The notes below the pieces were generated by a model. It ran no database searches and was not told the origin of the DNA. It saw only the letters and a program-made list of their open reading frames with translations. Positions 10,019 to 18,657 of a stretch of 39,092 bases of DNA are shown one piece after another; positions within the stretch are counted from its first letter, which is position 1; the number at the start of each line of letters is the position of its first letter. Both the position numbers and the translations under genes were made by a program. This stretch comes from Curvivirga aplysinae. Its GTDB lineage: Bacteria > Pseudomonadota > Alphaproteobacteria > UBA8366 > Aestuariispiraceae. Location of the stretch: positions 1 through 39,092 of the forward strand of contig NZ_SMMC01000197.1 of assembly GCF_009711445.1 (NCBI RefSeq), in the 5' to 3' direction.

Positions 10019-10624
10019 CTAGGCAGCTAGCTTATATCCACGCTCAGCCTTTGATTCACCCCCAATTTTAAAATCAAATAATTGCTGCCAACATAGAGCA
10101 AGTTCCATGAGGTCATCTGCCTCGCCGCAAATTAATTCCAACTCAACTTCACTTACTTCTAGTTTTTTATCCTGAGCAAAAATATGACCTGCATCAATGG
10201 CCAATTCAATTTCTGAGTTCTTGTATTTTATTTTTCGAACTGTTCGCCAAATACGCGTATAAAAAATCTCTACTATTTTTTTATTTTCAAACCCTTTAGA
10301 GGCCTGTCTAGCATTCTCATCTTTGACGAGCAGTCCAAAATCAAGCTTCGGTTCTTTTAACGTCCAATTCAATTCAATGCGTCTACGTATTTCTGACGAC
10401 GGAAGTGCCAATTTATAAGTCTGAATCCAGTCGCCAAATTCACGACGTATCCGCAGAGAAGATTTTTGATTAACCAAATCCCAATCATCTGTATCGTAAT
10501 AGCACGCCCGTAAACAAGATCGTCTAGGCCTACCATTTGTTATATTTTTTAACACGCTCCATTTCCGAAATCTTCTTAATTCTTGTGGAGTAAATTCAAG
10601 CTTAACTTCAATCTCAACGCCCAT
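10019..10624 (-). CDS. CYTH domain protein, probable inorganic triphosphatase
   Basis: A 201-residue stand-alone CYTH (triphosphate tunnel) protein. The N-terminal ExExK signature is intact (Glu4, Glu6, Lys8). It is followed by the CYTH order: a YYDTDDWDL block, SLRIRREFGDWIQTYKL, RIELNW, an IELAIDAGHIFA strand and EVSEVELELICG. Members hydrolyse tripolyphosphate or act on other triphosphates or thiamine triphosphate; the class IV adenylate cyclase CyaB also has this fold. There is no CHAD domain. The gene overlaps the end of hdaA by 11 bases and sits upstream of ppk, so a role in short-chain polyphosphate turnover is a reasonable inference. Confidence 0.85.
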   Translation of the reverse strand: MGVEIEVKLEFTPQELRRFRKWSVLKNITNGRPRRSCLRACYYDTDDWDLVNQKSSLRIRREFGDWIQTYKLALPSSEIRRRIELNWTLKEPKLDFGLLVKDENARQASKGFENKKIVEIFYTRIWRTVRKIKYKNSEIELAIDAGHIFAQDKKLEVSEVELELICGEADDLMELALCWQQLFDFKIGGESKAERGYKLAA

Positions 10625-11300
10625 CTTTATTTTTTTCCATTTGATCCATTATCCTTGATGCAAATGGTACAGTTAATTTACGTCTTTCTGCAAGAGATTC
10701 TAAATCCATAAGTGTAACAAACTGTCGAACTGCTTCAAAACTGCGCTCTAATCGAGGAAGTACATATGCCAAGATTTCTGGAGACAACCTCAAGTTGCGG
10801 TCTTGAAATTGCTTCATCATCAATGCGGCCAACATATCTTCGTCTGGATAACGTAACCCGACAGAAGGACATGCACGTAAACGCGAAGCTAAATCTTTCA
10901 ATCCGATATTCCAATGCGCAGGTGCTTGTTTGGATGCTAACAATAATTTTTGGTTTGTTTCTTTTGCTAAATTATAAAGATGAAATAAACTGTCTTCTGG
11001 GCAGTTTTCAGCATTATCCACAGCTAGTCCATGGCCGCTTTCCAATAAAACAGGCACGATATCGGTAGTTAAATCACGACCATCAATATTATCTGCTTTA
11101 GAAGTTTCACACCAAATATGAAGTAAGTGTGTTTTTCCACTCCCTCCTGGCCCATAAAGACATAAAGCAGGCATTGGCCAATCCGGCCATTTATCTAACC
11201 ATGCAATTGATTCTTCATTACATTCAGCCACCATAAAATCATCTACTCCCAATGCTGTACGCACGGGAAATTCTATGGGGATTTGACGAGATGCAGTCAT
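10614..11300 (-). CDS. hdaA: HdaA, DnaA-related regulator of replication initiation
   Basis: A 228-residue AAA+ protein homologous to the ATPase part of DnaA but without the DNA-binding domain. With the beta clamp, this family promotes ATP hydrolysis by DnaA and so blocks re-initiation. The Walker A loop GPGGSGKT is complete (residues 50-57), a Walker B-like LAVDNAEN follows, and the arginine/sensor region SRLRACPSVGLRYPD is present. The N-terminal QIPIEF (residues 6-11) could be the clamp-binding motif. The location between the AI-2E permease gene (12 bases upstream) and ppk is typical for alphaproteobacteria. DnaA itself is ruled out by the short length. Confidence 0.88.
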   Translation of the reverse strand: MTASRQIPIEFPVRTALGVDDFMVAECNEESIAWLDKWPDWPMPALCLYGPGGSGKTHLLHIWCETSKADNIDGRDLTTDIVPVLLESGHGLAVDNAENCPEDSLFHLYNLAKETNQKLLLASKQAPAHWNIGLKDLASRLRACPSVGLRYPDEDMLAALMMKQFQDRNLRLSPEILAYVLPRLERSFEAVRQFVTLMDLESLAERRKLTVPFASRIMDQMEKNKDGR

Positions 11301-11312
11301 ATAAAAAGCAGC

Positions 11313-12425
11313 CTATTTTTCTTGTTCTTCTTCGTTAACAGATATTTCATCTGGATGAACAATATGTGCATCCATATCTTGATAGAGAGGACTAGCCATA
11401 TATTGCTGAAGAGCAAATCTTGCAAGTACCCCAATCACTGCTGTTACAGGAACAGCAATCAAAATCCCAAGGAACCCAAATAATGCGCCACCTGCCATCA
11501 ACGCAAAAATAATCCACACTGGATGTAATCCCACACGATTGCCGATAAGACGTGGGGTGAGAATATATCCTTCAATCACCTGCCCTATTGCAAATACTAT
11601 GGCAACAAAACCAACCATCGCCATGGTATCAAACTGCGCTAATGCGATTCCCATACCCAACGCGAATCCGATCAACATGCCAAAATAAGGAATAAAGGAT
11701 ACTAGACCAGTGAAAAAACCCACTAATAATCCGAAATCCAAACCAAGTAATGCCAGACCAACAGCATAGAAAATGCCAAGCGAAATGCAGACCATGCTTT
11801 GTCCGCGAACGAAACCACCAATAATAGTGTCCATATCGCTGAACTGTTTTCGAATAATGGTCTTTTGTTTACGTGGCAACCAACTATCAATTTTCGCCAC
11901 CATACGGTCCCAATCACGCAAGAAATAAAAGGCAACGATCGGCGTTAACACTAAAAATGAAATAATATCTGTAACAACATTAATGCCCCCAATGAAGCGG
12001 GATATAATGCCGCCAACAGTTCTCATAAGGTCGCCGGACGCCCCTAAAGTTTTGCGAGACAGATCTTCAATAGTTGCAATACCTAACGTGTCGCGTCCAT
12101 AAGCAATCAAAGGTAAAGCTTTTTCCCAGATTGTATCAACATATCCCGGTAATCTTTGAAGGAAAGTTTGTAATTCGCTTACCAATAAAGGGGTACCAAT
12201 TGCAAAAAAGATAGCCAAGATAACAGTGAAGAAAATAGTGACGATAGTTGTCGATATGGTTCTTGAAAAACCATGTGCCTCTAACCAATCACAAACAGGA
12301 TCTAAAAAGTACGCAATTGCCATGCCGGCGACAAATGGAACTAAAACCGACCCAAGTATCATGAGTAAGAAAACAAATACGGCAAGACTGCCCACCCAAA
12401 AAAAGGATTTTTGCGTTGTAGTCAT
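11313..12425 (-). CDS. AI-2E family transporter (PerM-like permease)
   Basis: A 370-residue inner-membrane protein of the AI-2E/PerM family. It has two N-terminal hydrophobic helices with the AIAYFLDP motif, a central hydrophilic region, and a C-terminal set of membrane helices including GFFTGLVSFIPYFGMLIG and the conserved EGYILTPRLIGNRVGLHPVWIIFALMAGG block. The substrate cannot be read from sequence; members are linked to autoinducer-2 export, Na+/H+ antiport or unknown cargo. An AGGAAA ribosome binding site precedes ATG 12425. It lies between the DUF2066 gene and hdaA with short gaps, so cotranscription is likely. Confidence 0.9.
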   Translation of the reverse strand: MTTTQKSFFWVGSLAVFVFLLMILGSVLVPFVAGMAIAYFLDPVCDWLEAHGFSRTISTTIVTIFFTVILAIFFAIGTPLLVSELQTFLQRLPGYVDTIWEKALPLIAYGRDTLGIATIEDLSRKTLGASGDLMRTVGGIISRFIGGINVVTDIISFLVLTPIVAFYFLRDWDRMVAKIDSWLPRKQKTIIRKQFSDMDTIIGGFVRGQSMVCISLGIFYAVGLALLGLDFGLLVGFFTGLVSFIPYFGMLIGFALGMGIALAQFDTMAMVGFVAIVFAIGQVIEGYILTPRLIGNRVGLHPVWIIFALMAGGALFGFLGILIAVPVTAVIGVLARFALQQYMASPLYQDMDAHIVHPDEISVNEEEQEK

Positions 12426-12451
12426 CTGGTGATTTCCTATCCTAGCAAAAC

Positions 12452-13660
12452 TTAACGTTTCATAAGGCTCCAGCCTTGAACGTCATCGTTAAAGGCTAAA
12501 TTATAATTCAATTGTTTTAACGCAGACTGTAAAGAAACCGTCCGACCACTATATTCAATCAAAACATTTGCCTCATCGACATTGATATTTAAGATCTTAT
12601 ATCGTTGAACCATGGTCATACCATCCAGCATTGAACGAATTTTCAACCATTCATTCAAATTCGCTAAAGGAATATTCATCAACAGACTATTTCCCTGAAC
12701 ATTTGGATCAATCAGATTTGTTTCTTTCCATCGTTCTTGCAGGGAAGAATAAACAACATCAATTGCTTCAGTATAAAGCTTCTCATAAAGATTACTAATT
12801 CCTGAAGGCACATTAGTTACTGTTTCAGTTTCTTTGATCGGCTGTGTTTCACTTGTAAAATCATAGATCGTAATATCATCAGACCAACCTTCTGCAATTA
12901 TGACATTACTTACAGACATGACAGGTGGTTGCCCATTTTCAACACTTGCAATATCAGCAATAGTCAAAACGACACCGGAAGCGCCATATTTTGCCGCAAT
13001 GGACATCAGTTTTTCTTGATCCAGAGCTAACGCATCATCTGACGTAATCTCACTGATATCAGAAATGTCGCCTAAGGGTTGTTCGAGAGGAACTAAACCA
13101 GGGGTCAAATCACTATTAGCCCAAGCCAAACGCCATTCATTACTATCTTCCCAAAGTTGGTAATTAGTACCTTGTGTCATAACAGGAAGGACCAAAAGCG
13201 GACGGCTTCGTGTCTCAGAGAAAGCAATACCTCTTTGTTTGAAAAAATTTCTCATCAAATCTGGACGAAAACCAATTTGAATATCTGCCACATAAAGACC
13301 GGCACCTTGCGACATACGCTCGCTTGGAATGTCGGTTGTGTAAACCAGATTTTCCAATTCCTTATCACTAAGAGCTGGCATTTTCCCTTGTTGACGCACA
13401 GGTACCAATATCTGGACAAGCTCTTGATAAGCCTGACGTTTCGCTTTTAGAAGAGCAGATTTTTTAGCTGCGACTTCACTATCCCCTTGCTCTTGGATAG
13501 TCAGGGTTGGCACGAGGAATAACGCATCATCGCCAAGAACTTGATGTTGACTAGAATAGCCAAGAAAAGCGGATACCAACATACTCCCGGATAGGGCTGC
13601 ATATTTTAATTTCCTTTTCAATTGCTGCTTAGACAAATGTAGCATTGAAATTTGCGGCAT
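12452..13660 (-). CDS. DUF2066 domain-containing envelope protein
   Basis: A 402-residue protein with a basic N-terminus and one hydrophobic stretch (about residues 22-40) that is a signal peptide or membrane anchor, so it probably acts in the envelope. The segment from about 50 to 330, with AKRQAYQELVQILVPV and an FSETRSRPLLVLPVM motif, matches DUF2066 proteins, whose function is unknown. The position upstream of AI-2E permease and hdaA and divergent from purM is conserved in related bacteria. Start ATG 13660 has GGGAAAA about ten bases upstream; the internal ATG at 13645 has no ribosome binding site. Confidence 0.82.
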   Translation of the reverse strand: MPQISMLHLSKQQLKRKLKYAALSGSMLVSAFLGYSSQHQVLGDDALFLVPTLTIQEQGDSEVAAKKSALLKAKRQAYQELVQILVPVRQQGKMPALSDKELENLVYTTDIPSERMSQGAGLYVADIQIGFRPDLMRNFFKQRGIAFSETRSRPLLVLPVMTQGTNYQLWEDSNEWRLAWANSDLTPGLVPLEQPLGDISDISEITSDDALALDQEKLMSIAAKYGASGVVLTIADIASVENGQPPVMSVSNVIIAEGWSDDITIYDFTSETQPIKETETVTNVPSGISNLYEKLYTEAIDVVYSSLQERWKETNLIDPNVQGNSLLMNIPLANLNEWLKIRSMLDGMTMVQRYKILNINVDEANVLIEYSGRTVSLQSALKQLNYNLAFNDDVQGWSLMKR

Positions 13661-13827
13661 TTTCTGTATTTTCCCGGCTAAGAATTGTTTCGCTTAATTA
13701 CCATTAAGGTATTAATGCAGGTTCTGACTGATTCGTCAAAAGGCTATAAGAGATATATGGCATTTTCTTGATGTTTTTCAAAATAGAACCTTTGCATTCT
13801 ATCGAATTGAAAATAAAGGATACGCCC

Positions 13828-14901
13828 GTGAGTAACGCTGACAACGCTGAAGGAAAAAATGGCCTCACCTACAAAGACGCAGGTGTCGACATTGATGCTG
13901 GTAACTCTCTTGTAGATCGCATCAAGCCTTACGCAAAATCCACACGTCGTAGCGGCGCTGATTCTTCCCTTGGTGGTTTTGGTGGTTTCTTCGATCCGAA
14001 AGCTGCTGGTTATAAAGACCCTTTAATGGTCGCAGCAACAGACGGTGTTGGTACAAAGTTAAAAATTGCTCTGGAAACAGGTAAACATGACACTGTAGGT
14101 ATCGACCTTGTCGCCATGTGTGTCAACGATCTCGTTGTGCAAGGCGCAGAACCTCTTACATTCTTGGATTACTTCGCATGTGGTGCCTTGGATGTAGATG
14201 TAGCGGCAGATGTTGTAAAAGGTATTGCTGATGGTTGTTTACAAGCAGGTGCGGCCTTAATTGGTGGTGAAACGGCCGAAATGCCGGGTATGTATAAGTC
14301 TGGTGATTATGATCTCGCTGGTTTTTCTGTAGGCGCTGTTGAACGTGACGAAGTAATCGATGGCAGTAAACTTTCTGCTGGTGATGTTTTAATCGGCCTT
14401 CCTTCTTCAGGTGTGCATTCCAATGGTTTCTCTTTGGTACGCAAAATCTTGGAAGTGAATGGTTTAGATTTTAAAGATCCTTGCCCGTTTGATGCAGATA
14501 AATCCATTGGTGAGGCTTTATTAGAACCAACTCGTATTTATGTGAAAGCGTGCTTGGCCGCTATTAAAGCGGGTGGTGTAAATGCACTTTGCCATGTCAC
14601 CGGTGGTGGTTTCTATGAAAATCTACCTCGTGTTTATGGTAATGAATTGGCTGCACGCGTGGATCGCACCGCTTGGGAAGCACCAAAAGTGTTTGATTGG
14701 TTGGCTGAAGCTGGCAATATTACGGCAGAGGAAATGCATTTAACTTTTAACTGTGGTATTGGCATGATCTTGTTTGTCGCCGCAGACAAAGTAGATGCTG
14801 TGGAAGCCGCGCTGAAATCTGAAGGTGAAACGCCGATCCGCATGGGAGAAGTTATCCAACGCGGCGAAGGTCCAGCTGTGATCATCGATGGGTTAAACTG
14901 A
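13828..14901 (+). CDS. purM: Phosphoribosylformylglycinamidine cyclo-ligase (AIR synthetase)
   Basis: Catalyses the ATP-dependent ring closure of FGAM to aminoimidazole ribonucleotide in purine synthesis. Diagnostic blocks are [64 protein letters not shown] and [19 protein letters not shown] start at GTG 13828 (357 residues, about the usual size) because AAAGGA lies seven bases upstream; the frame continues 20 codons further 5' but that stretch is not PurM-like. The stop overlaps the purN start. It is divergent from the DUF2066 gene, with about 167 bases between the starts holding both promoters. Confidence 0.96.
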   Translation: MSNADNAEGKNGLTYKDAGVDIDAGNSLVDRIKPYAKSTRRSGADSSLGGFGGFFDPKAAGYKDPLMVAATDGVGTKLKIALETGKHDTVGIDLVAMCVNDLVVQGAEPLTFLDYFACGALDVDVAADVVKGIADGCLQAGAALIGGETAEMPGMYKSGDYDLAGFSVGAVERDEVIDGSKLSAGDVLIGLPSSGVHSNGFSLVRKILEVNGLDFKDPCPFDADKSIGEALLEPTRIYVKACLAAIKAGGVNALCHVTGGGFYENLPRVYGNELAARVDRTAWEAPKVFDWLAEAGNITAEEMHLTFNCGIGMILFVAADKVDAVEAALKSEGETPIRMGEVIQRGEGPAVIIDGLN

Positions 14902-15554
14902 TGACCAAGTTGAAAGTCGCCGTCGCAATTTCTGGTGGCGGCTCCAATCTTCAGGCGATTATTGATGCCTGTTCCAATCCCGATTATCCCGTTGAAATCA
15001 CAACTGTAATTTCAAACAAAGCTGATGCTTATGGACTGGAACGTGCAAGACAGGCAAATATTGCAACGAAAGTTATTTCACATAAGGATTATCCTGATCG
15101 TGAAAGCTTTGATGCGGATTTGCATCAGGCAATACTAGATTCTGGTGCTGAATTTGTCATACTTGCAGGCTTTATGCGAATTTTAACAGATGGGTTCATC
15201 AATAAATGGCATGATAAGATGATTAATATTCATCCATCCATGTTACCAAAATTTCGTGGTCTGGACACACATGCACGTGCAATCGAAGCAGGTGAAAGTC
15301 ATCATGGTGCCACGGTTCACTATGTACGCGCAGAATTAGATACTGGGCCACTTATCCTTCAATGTTCAGAAGAAATCCTTGAAAACGATACAGCTTCTGA
15401 ATTGGCAGCACGTGTTTTAGTGAAGGAACATCAAATTTATCCTCTCGCGTTACGCTGGGTTGCAGAAGGCAAAGTTAGCATCAAAGACAATGATGCTTAT
15501 GTAAATGAGTTTAAAGGTCCAATTTTGCTGGACGAAGCACATAAAATCTCATAG
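14901..15554 (+). CDS. purN: Phosphoribosylglycinamide formyltransferase, folate-dependent
   Basis: Transfers a formyl group from 10-formyltetrahydrofolate to GAR in purine synthesis. The phosphate-binding GGGSNLQ loop is near residues 12-18. The catalytic residues are Asn109 and His111 in NIHPSMLP and Asp147 in ELDTGP. The 217-residue length is typical. The ATG shares its first base with the purM stop (TGATG), so the two are translationally coupled. Confidence 0.96.
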   Translation: MTKLKVAVAISGGGSNLQAIIDACSNPDYPVEITTVISNKADAYGLERARQANIATKVISHKDYPDRESFDADLHQAILDSGAEFVILAGFMRILTDGFINKWHDKMINIHPSMLPKFRGLDTHARAIEAGESHHGATVHYVRAELDTGPLILQCSEEILENDTASELAARVLVKEHQIYPLALRWVAEGKVSIKDNDAYVNEFKGPILLDEAHKIS

Positions 15555-15601
15555 AAAATGTGTAGTTATAAATATTCTAAACTCTGCTAGGGATGAAGAT
15601 T

Positions 15602-15733
15602 ATGGATCAAATGGAACATCTAGAAGCATCACGTGATCATGTTGAAACATGGAATAACCTTACAAAACTATTTGTTTGGGGATCTGTTGGTATTGCACTT
15701 GTTTTGGCTGTAATGGGTCTGACTTTGGTTTAA
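15602..15733 (+). CDS. aa3-type cytochrome c oxidase subunit IV (43 aa)
   Basis: A very short gene encoding a 43-residue protein: a charged N-terminus (SRDHVETWNNLTKLF) followed by one membrane helix (WGSVGIALVLAVMGLTLV). This is the layout of the small bacterial aa3 oxidase subunit IV family (COX4_pro_2 type), in which a His..TW..(F/L)TKL stretch runs into a single helix. The product would be an accessory inner-membrane subunit of the aa3 oxidase. A weak GGATGAAG element precedes the ATG, and a strong terminator follows 27 bases after the stop, both supporting a real gene. No other oxidase gene is nearby. The assignment is by pattern, since the protein is too short for certainty. Confidence 0.72.
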   Translation: MDQMEHLEASRDHVETWNNLTKLFVWGSVGIALVLAVMGLTLV

Positions 15734-15760
15734 GATATACCCCAAAATAATACAGTTTTA

Positions 15761-15790
15761 AACGGCATCTAATTTTAGATGCCGTTTTTA
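15761..15790. terminator. Bidirectional terminator between cox4-like gene and MFS gene
   Basis: AACGGCATCT at 15761-15770 pairs with AGATGCCGTT at 15777-15786, followed on the plus strand by TTTA. The minus-strand side has a weaker T-rich tail. It lies between convergent genes and probably serves both. Confidence 0.85.
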
Positions 15791-15791
15791 T

Positions 15792-16985
15792 TTATGAGTT
15801 CTTAACCTGTTGCTTTCTAAGCCAAAGAAAACTCAAAAATCCAACGAGTGCCATTGCACCTGTAAAGGTAAGCATCACGTTATAACTACTAATATGCCAA
15901 ATCCAGGCGCCAATAAATGGAGAAAAGGCAACCGTGGTCAGATATGGCATTGCGGCGAGACCTGATATCGCGCCGAAGTTTTTACGACCCAATATATCTC
16001 CAATCACCATTGGCCGTACGATGCTCATGACACCGTAGCACCCGCCTTGCAAGACTACAAAGAAAACCAACATGGATGGCACGCTTTCAGCGCCTAACAG
16101 AATGAAGGAAGCCATAAAAATACCGAAAAACGCAAATATGGTTATCTGTAATGCAGAGAGTTTCTTATCCGCAGCCATCATTGCAATACGACCTGCCACC
16201 TGCAACGGGCCAAGCATCGAAATAGTTAAAACAGCTGTATCATGATTAATATTACGTTCATCCAAAATGGGTAATAGATGATTCACAATCATACCATGAT
16301 TTAATGCAACAATCGCAAAAGTAAGGGCAATCACCCAAAAAAGCGGATTCGCCAAGATCTGCTTCACTTTTGGTGGATCAGATATATCTTCACCATGATG
16401 AGCATGAATCTTATAATCCTTCATAATAGACGAAGTTGCGAACCATAAGCATGGTACTGATATCAATAAGATAAGCGTCGCAAAACAGTAACAGGCAAAC
16501 TGCCATCCACCAATGCTCACCAATGCGGAAATCGTAGAAAACGCAATTGTCCCTGCAAGGCCAGATATCAAGGTGATAACCGTAATCGTCTTTTTCGATT
16601 CGGCCCCTAAAAACGCATTTAAAAATGCAAAGCAAGCTTCATAAAGACAGCCTGCCATTGTGATTCCGATCAAAAACCAAACCAAATAAAACTGATAGAT
16701 ATCCTGAATAAAGCTTAGCCCAGCCACAAGGCATCCCATTGTTATGGCAGAACTAATCAGAAGTTTTCGGCCATGGCCTTTGTCAATGATCTTACCCGCA
16801 ATTGGTGCAAGCAAAGCAGAGGCAACTAACGCCAATGTCAAACCGGCCACAACATCAGTACGGGCCCATTCAAATTTTCTTTCCCATTCCAACAATAAGG
16901 CGGGGAACAAATAAATCGACCCTGCCCATAGAAAAGTTTGCGCAATTGCAAAAAGATAAGCAGGACGAGAAAGAAAGTTCAGCAT
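15792..16985 (-). CDS. MFS transporter
   Basis: A 397-residue protein with about twelve hydrophobic segments and major facilitator features, including the cytoplasmic loop GKIIDKGHGRKLL after helix 2. It would sit in the inner membrane and move a small solute; the substrate is unknown. It follows a PhyH-type dioxygenase gene by only seven bases, so the two are one transcriptional unit and the transporter may import (or export) the oxygenase substrate or product. The gene ends in the shared terminator at 15761-15790. Confidence 0.85.
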   Translation of the reverse strand: MLNFLSRPAYLFAIAQTFLWAGSIYLFPALLLEWERKFEWARTDVVAGLTLALVASALLAPIAGKIIDKGHGRKLLISSAITMGCLVAGLSFIQDIYQFYLVWFLIGITMAGCLYEACFAFLNAFLGAESKKTITVITLISGLAGTIAFSTISALVSIGGWQFACYCFATLILLISVPCLWFATSSIMKDYKIHAHHGEDISDPPKVKQILANPLFWVIALTFAIVALNHGMIVNHLLPILDERNINHDTAVLTISMLGPLQVAGRIAMMAADKKLSALQITIFAFFGIFMASFILLGAESVPSMLVFFVVLQGGCYGVMSIVRPMVIGDILGRKNFGAISGLAAMPYLTTVAFSPFIGAWIWHISSYNVMLTFTGAMALVGFLSFLWLRKQQVKNS

Positions 16986-16992
16986 AGTCTTA

Positions 16993-17814
16993 TCAGGCCG
17001 CCTTATCTTCCCAAATCACGGGGAATGTGGATGCCGGCAAAGCATCACCAGATTTTAGTTTGCCTTCTAATTCTGGATAAGGTGGGGATGTCTCCCCCTG
17101 ACGATCCATATAATAAGCCCCAGCACCAAGCCAGCGAAACGCAATCGCACGGCGGCGCCCTTTTAACATAGCAGCAGTTGTGCCATGTAAAGTTCTGAAA
17201 TCAAACAAAACCGCATCACCTGGTTCACACGCCCATTCACGGATTTCATATTGATCCCTGTTTCCATCTATATCTGGGATATGCTCTAGTTCTGATGCAT
17301 CTTGAACATAGGCAGCGCCATCCAAGAATTTACGAGGATAAAATAATTTGCCCCAACTATGCGACCCCGCCACGAACTGCACCGTCGCTTCTAATGGCAC
17401 AGGGTCTAGTGCAATCCATACACTAACGGTTTGCGGACCATCAACACAGTAATAAGGCATATCATGATGCCATGGAGTCGCTTTCGCAGTCCCTGCTTCT
17501 TTAATCACTGCATGTTCATGAAAAAGCTGTGCTGTTTTAGACTTCATTGCTTTTGCGGCAATTTCCGCACAATCAGAATTTTTGATAAAATCTTGATACG
17601 GCTGGATACGTTCCCAGTTACAATAATCATCAAAGAATCGGCCACCCTCACCCTCACGGATGCTATCCGTTGCAAATCTCCCAGGTGCATCAAGATTTTG
17701 AGCCACGCCTTCACGTAAAACGTCTACCCAATTCTTGAACGCGCCTTTTAGGCCCAGAACACCTTCTTTTTGAAAGGTTTCGATTTGTTCTTGTGATAAT
17801 TTAAAGTCGCTCAT
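16993..17814 (-). CDS. PhyH (phytanoyl-CoA dioxygenase) family protein
   Basis: A 273-residue Fe(II)/2-oxoglutarate-dependent oxygenase of the PhyH superfamily. The iron ligands can be placed at His116 and Asp118 (PWHHDMPYY) and His210 (FRTLHGT). The 2-oxoglutarate-binding arginine is in GRRRAIAFRW (221-222). The middle block VSVWIALDPVPLEATVQFVAGSH is typical. The substrate is unknown; family members hydroxylate fatty acyl-CoA, ectoine, antibiotics and many small molecules. The ribosome binding site GGGAAG precedes ATG 17814. The downstream MFS gene forms an operon with it. Confidence 0.86.
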   Translation of the reverse strand: MSDFKLSQEQIETFQKEGVLGLKGAFKNWVDVLREGVAQNLDAPGRFATDSIREGEGGRFFDDYCNWERIQPYQDFIKNSDCAEIAAKAMKSKTAQLFHEHAVIKEAGTAKATPWHHDMPYYCVDGPQTVSVWIALDPVPLEATVQFVAGSHSWGKLFYPRKFLDGAAYVQDASELEHIPDIDGNRDQYEIREWACEPGDAVLFDFRTLHGTTAAMLKGRRRAIAFRWLGAGAYYMDRQGETSPPYPELEGKLKSGDALPASTFPVIWEDKAA

Positions 17815-17881
17815 TCAAACTTCCCGCCAATTATGTATTTTCTTATGCGGAAGTTGTATCAGCAAATTCAATTCGTGAAAA

Positions 17882-17921
17882 AGGAAAAAGGCATATCCAT
17901 TTCTGGATATGCCTTTTTCCT
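17882..17921 (-). terminator. Strong terminator downstream of ndk
   Basis: A perfect 18-base-pair stem (17882-17899 with 17904-17921) and a four-base loop. The arms begin AGGAAAAAGG and end CCTTTTTCCT, so read on the minus strand the hairpin runs into T-rich sequence. It lies 54 bases past the ndk stop and isolates ndk from the PhyH-MFS unit. Confidence 0.92.
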
Positions 17922-17975
17922 AAAATTCTAGAATAGAGTTTTCCCTATTCTTCCGGATTCAAAATCAAGCAGGAA

Positions 17976-18398
17976 TTAACCTACGATTTCAGAACCGGAG
18001 AAGAAGAATGCGATTTCTTCAGCAGCTGTTTCTGGTGCATCAGAACCGTGAACAGAGTTTGCTTCGATAGATTCAGCATACATCTTACGGATTGTGCCTT
18101 CGTCAGCATTTGCTGGATTTGTTGCGCCCATTACTTCGCGGTTTTTCGCGATAGCATCTTCACCTTCAAGAACTTGAACAACAACTGGACCAGATGTCAT
18201 GAATGCAACCAAGTCGCCGAAGAATGCGCGCTCTTTGTGAACACCATAGAATGTTTCAGCCATTGCTTGTGTCATGTGGATGCGTTTGGAAGCAACAACA
18301 CGAAGACCAGCTTCTTCCAATTTCGCTGTGATCGCGCCTGTCAAGTTACGACGTGTTGCATCTGGTTTAATGATAGAAAATGTACGTTGCAAAGCCAT
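17976..18398 (-). CDS. ndk: Nucleoside diphosphate kinase
   Basis: Balances cytoplasmic NTP and dNTP pools by phosphate transfer through a phosphohistidine. The active-site His117 is in NSVHGSD, the nucleotide-binding N-terminus is [13 protein letters not shown], and the Kpn-loop-like region is [14 protein letters not shown]. The 140-residue length is exactly typical. Transcribed alone: a perfect-stem terminator follows it and the gene upstream is divergent. The leader upstream of the start contains two GC-rich inverted repeats (listed separately). Confidence 0.98.
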   Translation of the reverse strand: MALQRTFSIIKPDATRRNLTGAITAKLEEAGLRVVASKRIHMTQAMAETFYGVHKERAFFGDLVAFMTSGPVVVQVLEGEDAIAKNREVMGATNPANADEGTIRKMYAESIEANSVHGSDAPETAAEEIAFFFSGSEIVG

Positions 18399-18433
18399 TT
18401 TATAAAGCCTCTGTTTCTTTAATAAATCCGAGA

Positions 18434-18449
18434 CGCGTCACCTGACGCG
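18434..18449. promoter_or_regulatory. Inverted repeat in ndk upstream region
   Basis: CGCGTCA CC TGACGCG, a perfect 7-base-pair repeat with a two-base centre, 36-51 bases upstream of the ndk start. GC-rich against AT-rich surroundings. It could be an operator or a 5'-leader hairpin. Confidence 0.45.
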
Positions 18450-18466
18450 CGGTCCAAAAATTCGAA

Positions 18467-18494
18467 ACGCGCTTGCAATATGCTGTAAGCGCGT
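18467..18494. promoter_or_regulatory. Second inverted repeat between ndk and ABC-F gene
   Basis: ACGCGCTT at 18467-18474 pairs with AAGCGCGT at 18487-18494 across a 12-base spacer. It shares the ACGCG-type core with the repeat at 18434-18449. It lies in the divergent promoter region of ndk and the ABC-F gene. Confidence 0.4.
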
Positions 18495-18555
18495 CGGACG
18501 GCCTTATACATAGGATATGTGTTTCACGCAAGTCCTTTCGCGTCGCAACAAGAAA

Positions 18556-18583
18556 TTGTGATCAAACTGTCACATTCTATACC
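18556..18583 (+). promoter_or_regulatory. Possible promoter of the ABC-F gene
   Basis: TTGTGA (18556-18561) and TATACC (18578-18583) with a 16-base spacer, about 75 bases before ATG 18658. Sequence match only. Confidence 0.3.
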
Positions 18584-18657
18584 TTCTATTCCTCTAAATT
18601 ATTGAAAGCTCACCGATCCCTCTTTGCATTCCTGAAACCACATGCTAAAGCCCCGAC

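Noticed and set aside
18557-18574. CRP-like site TGTGA...TCACA before the ABC-F gene
   Set aside because: The half-sites are 8 bases apart, not the 6 of the CRP consensus.
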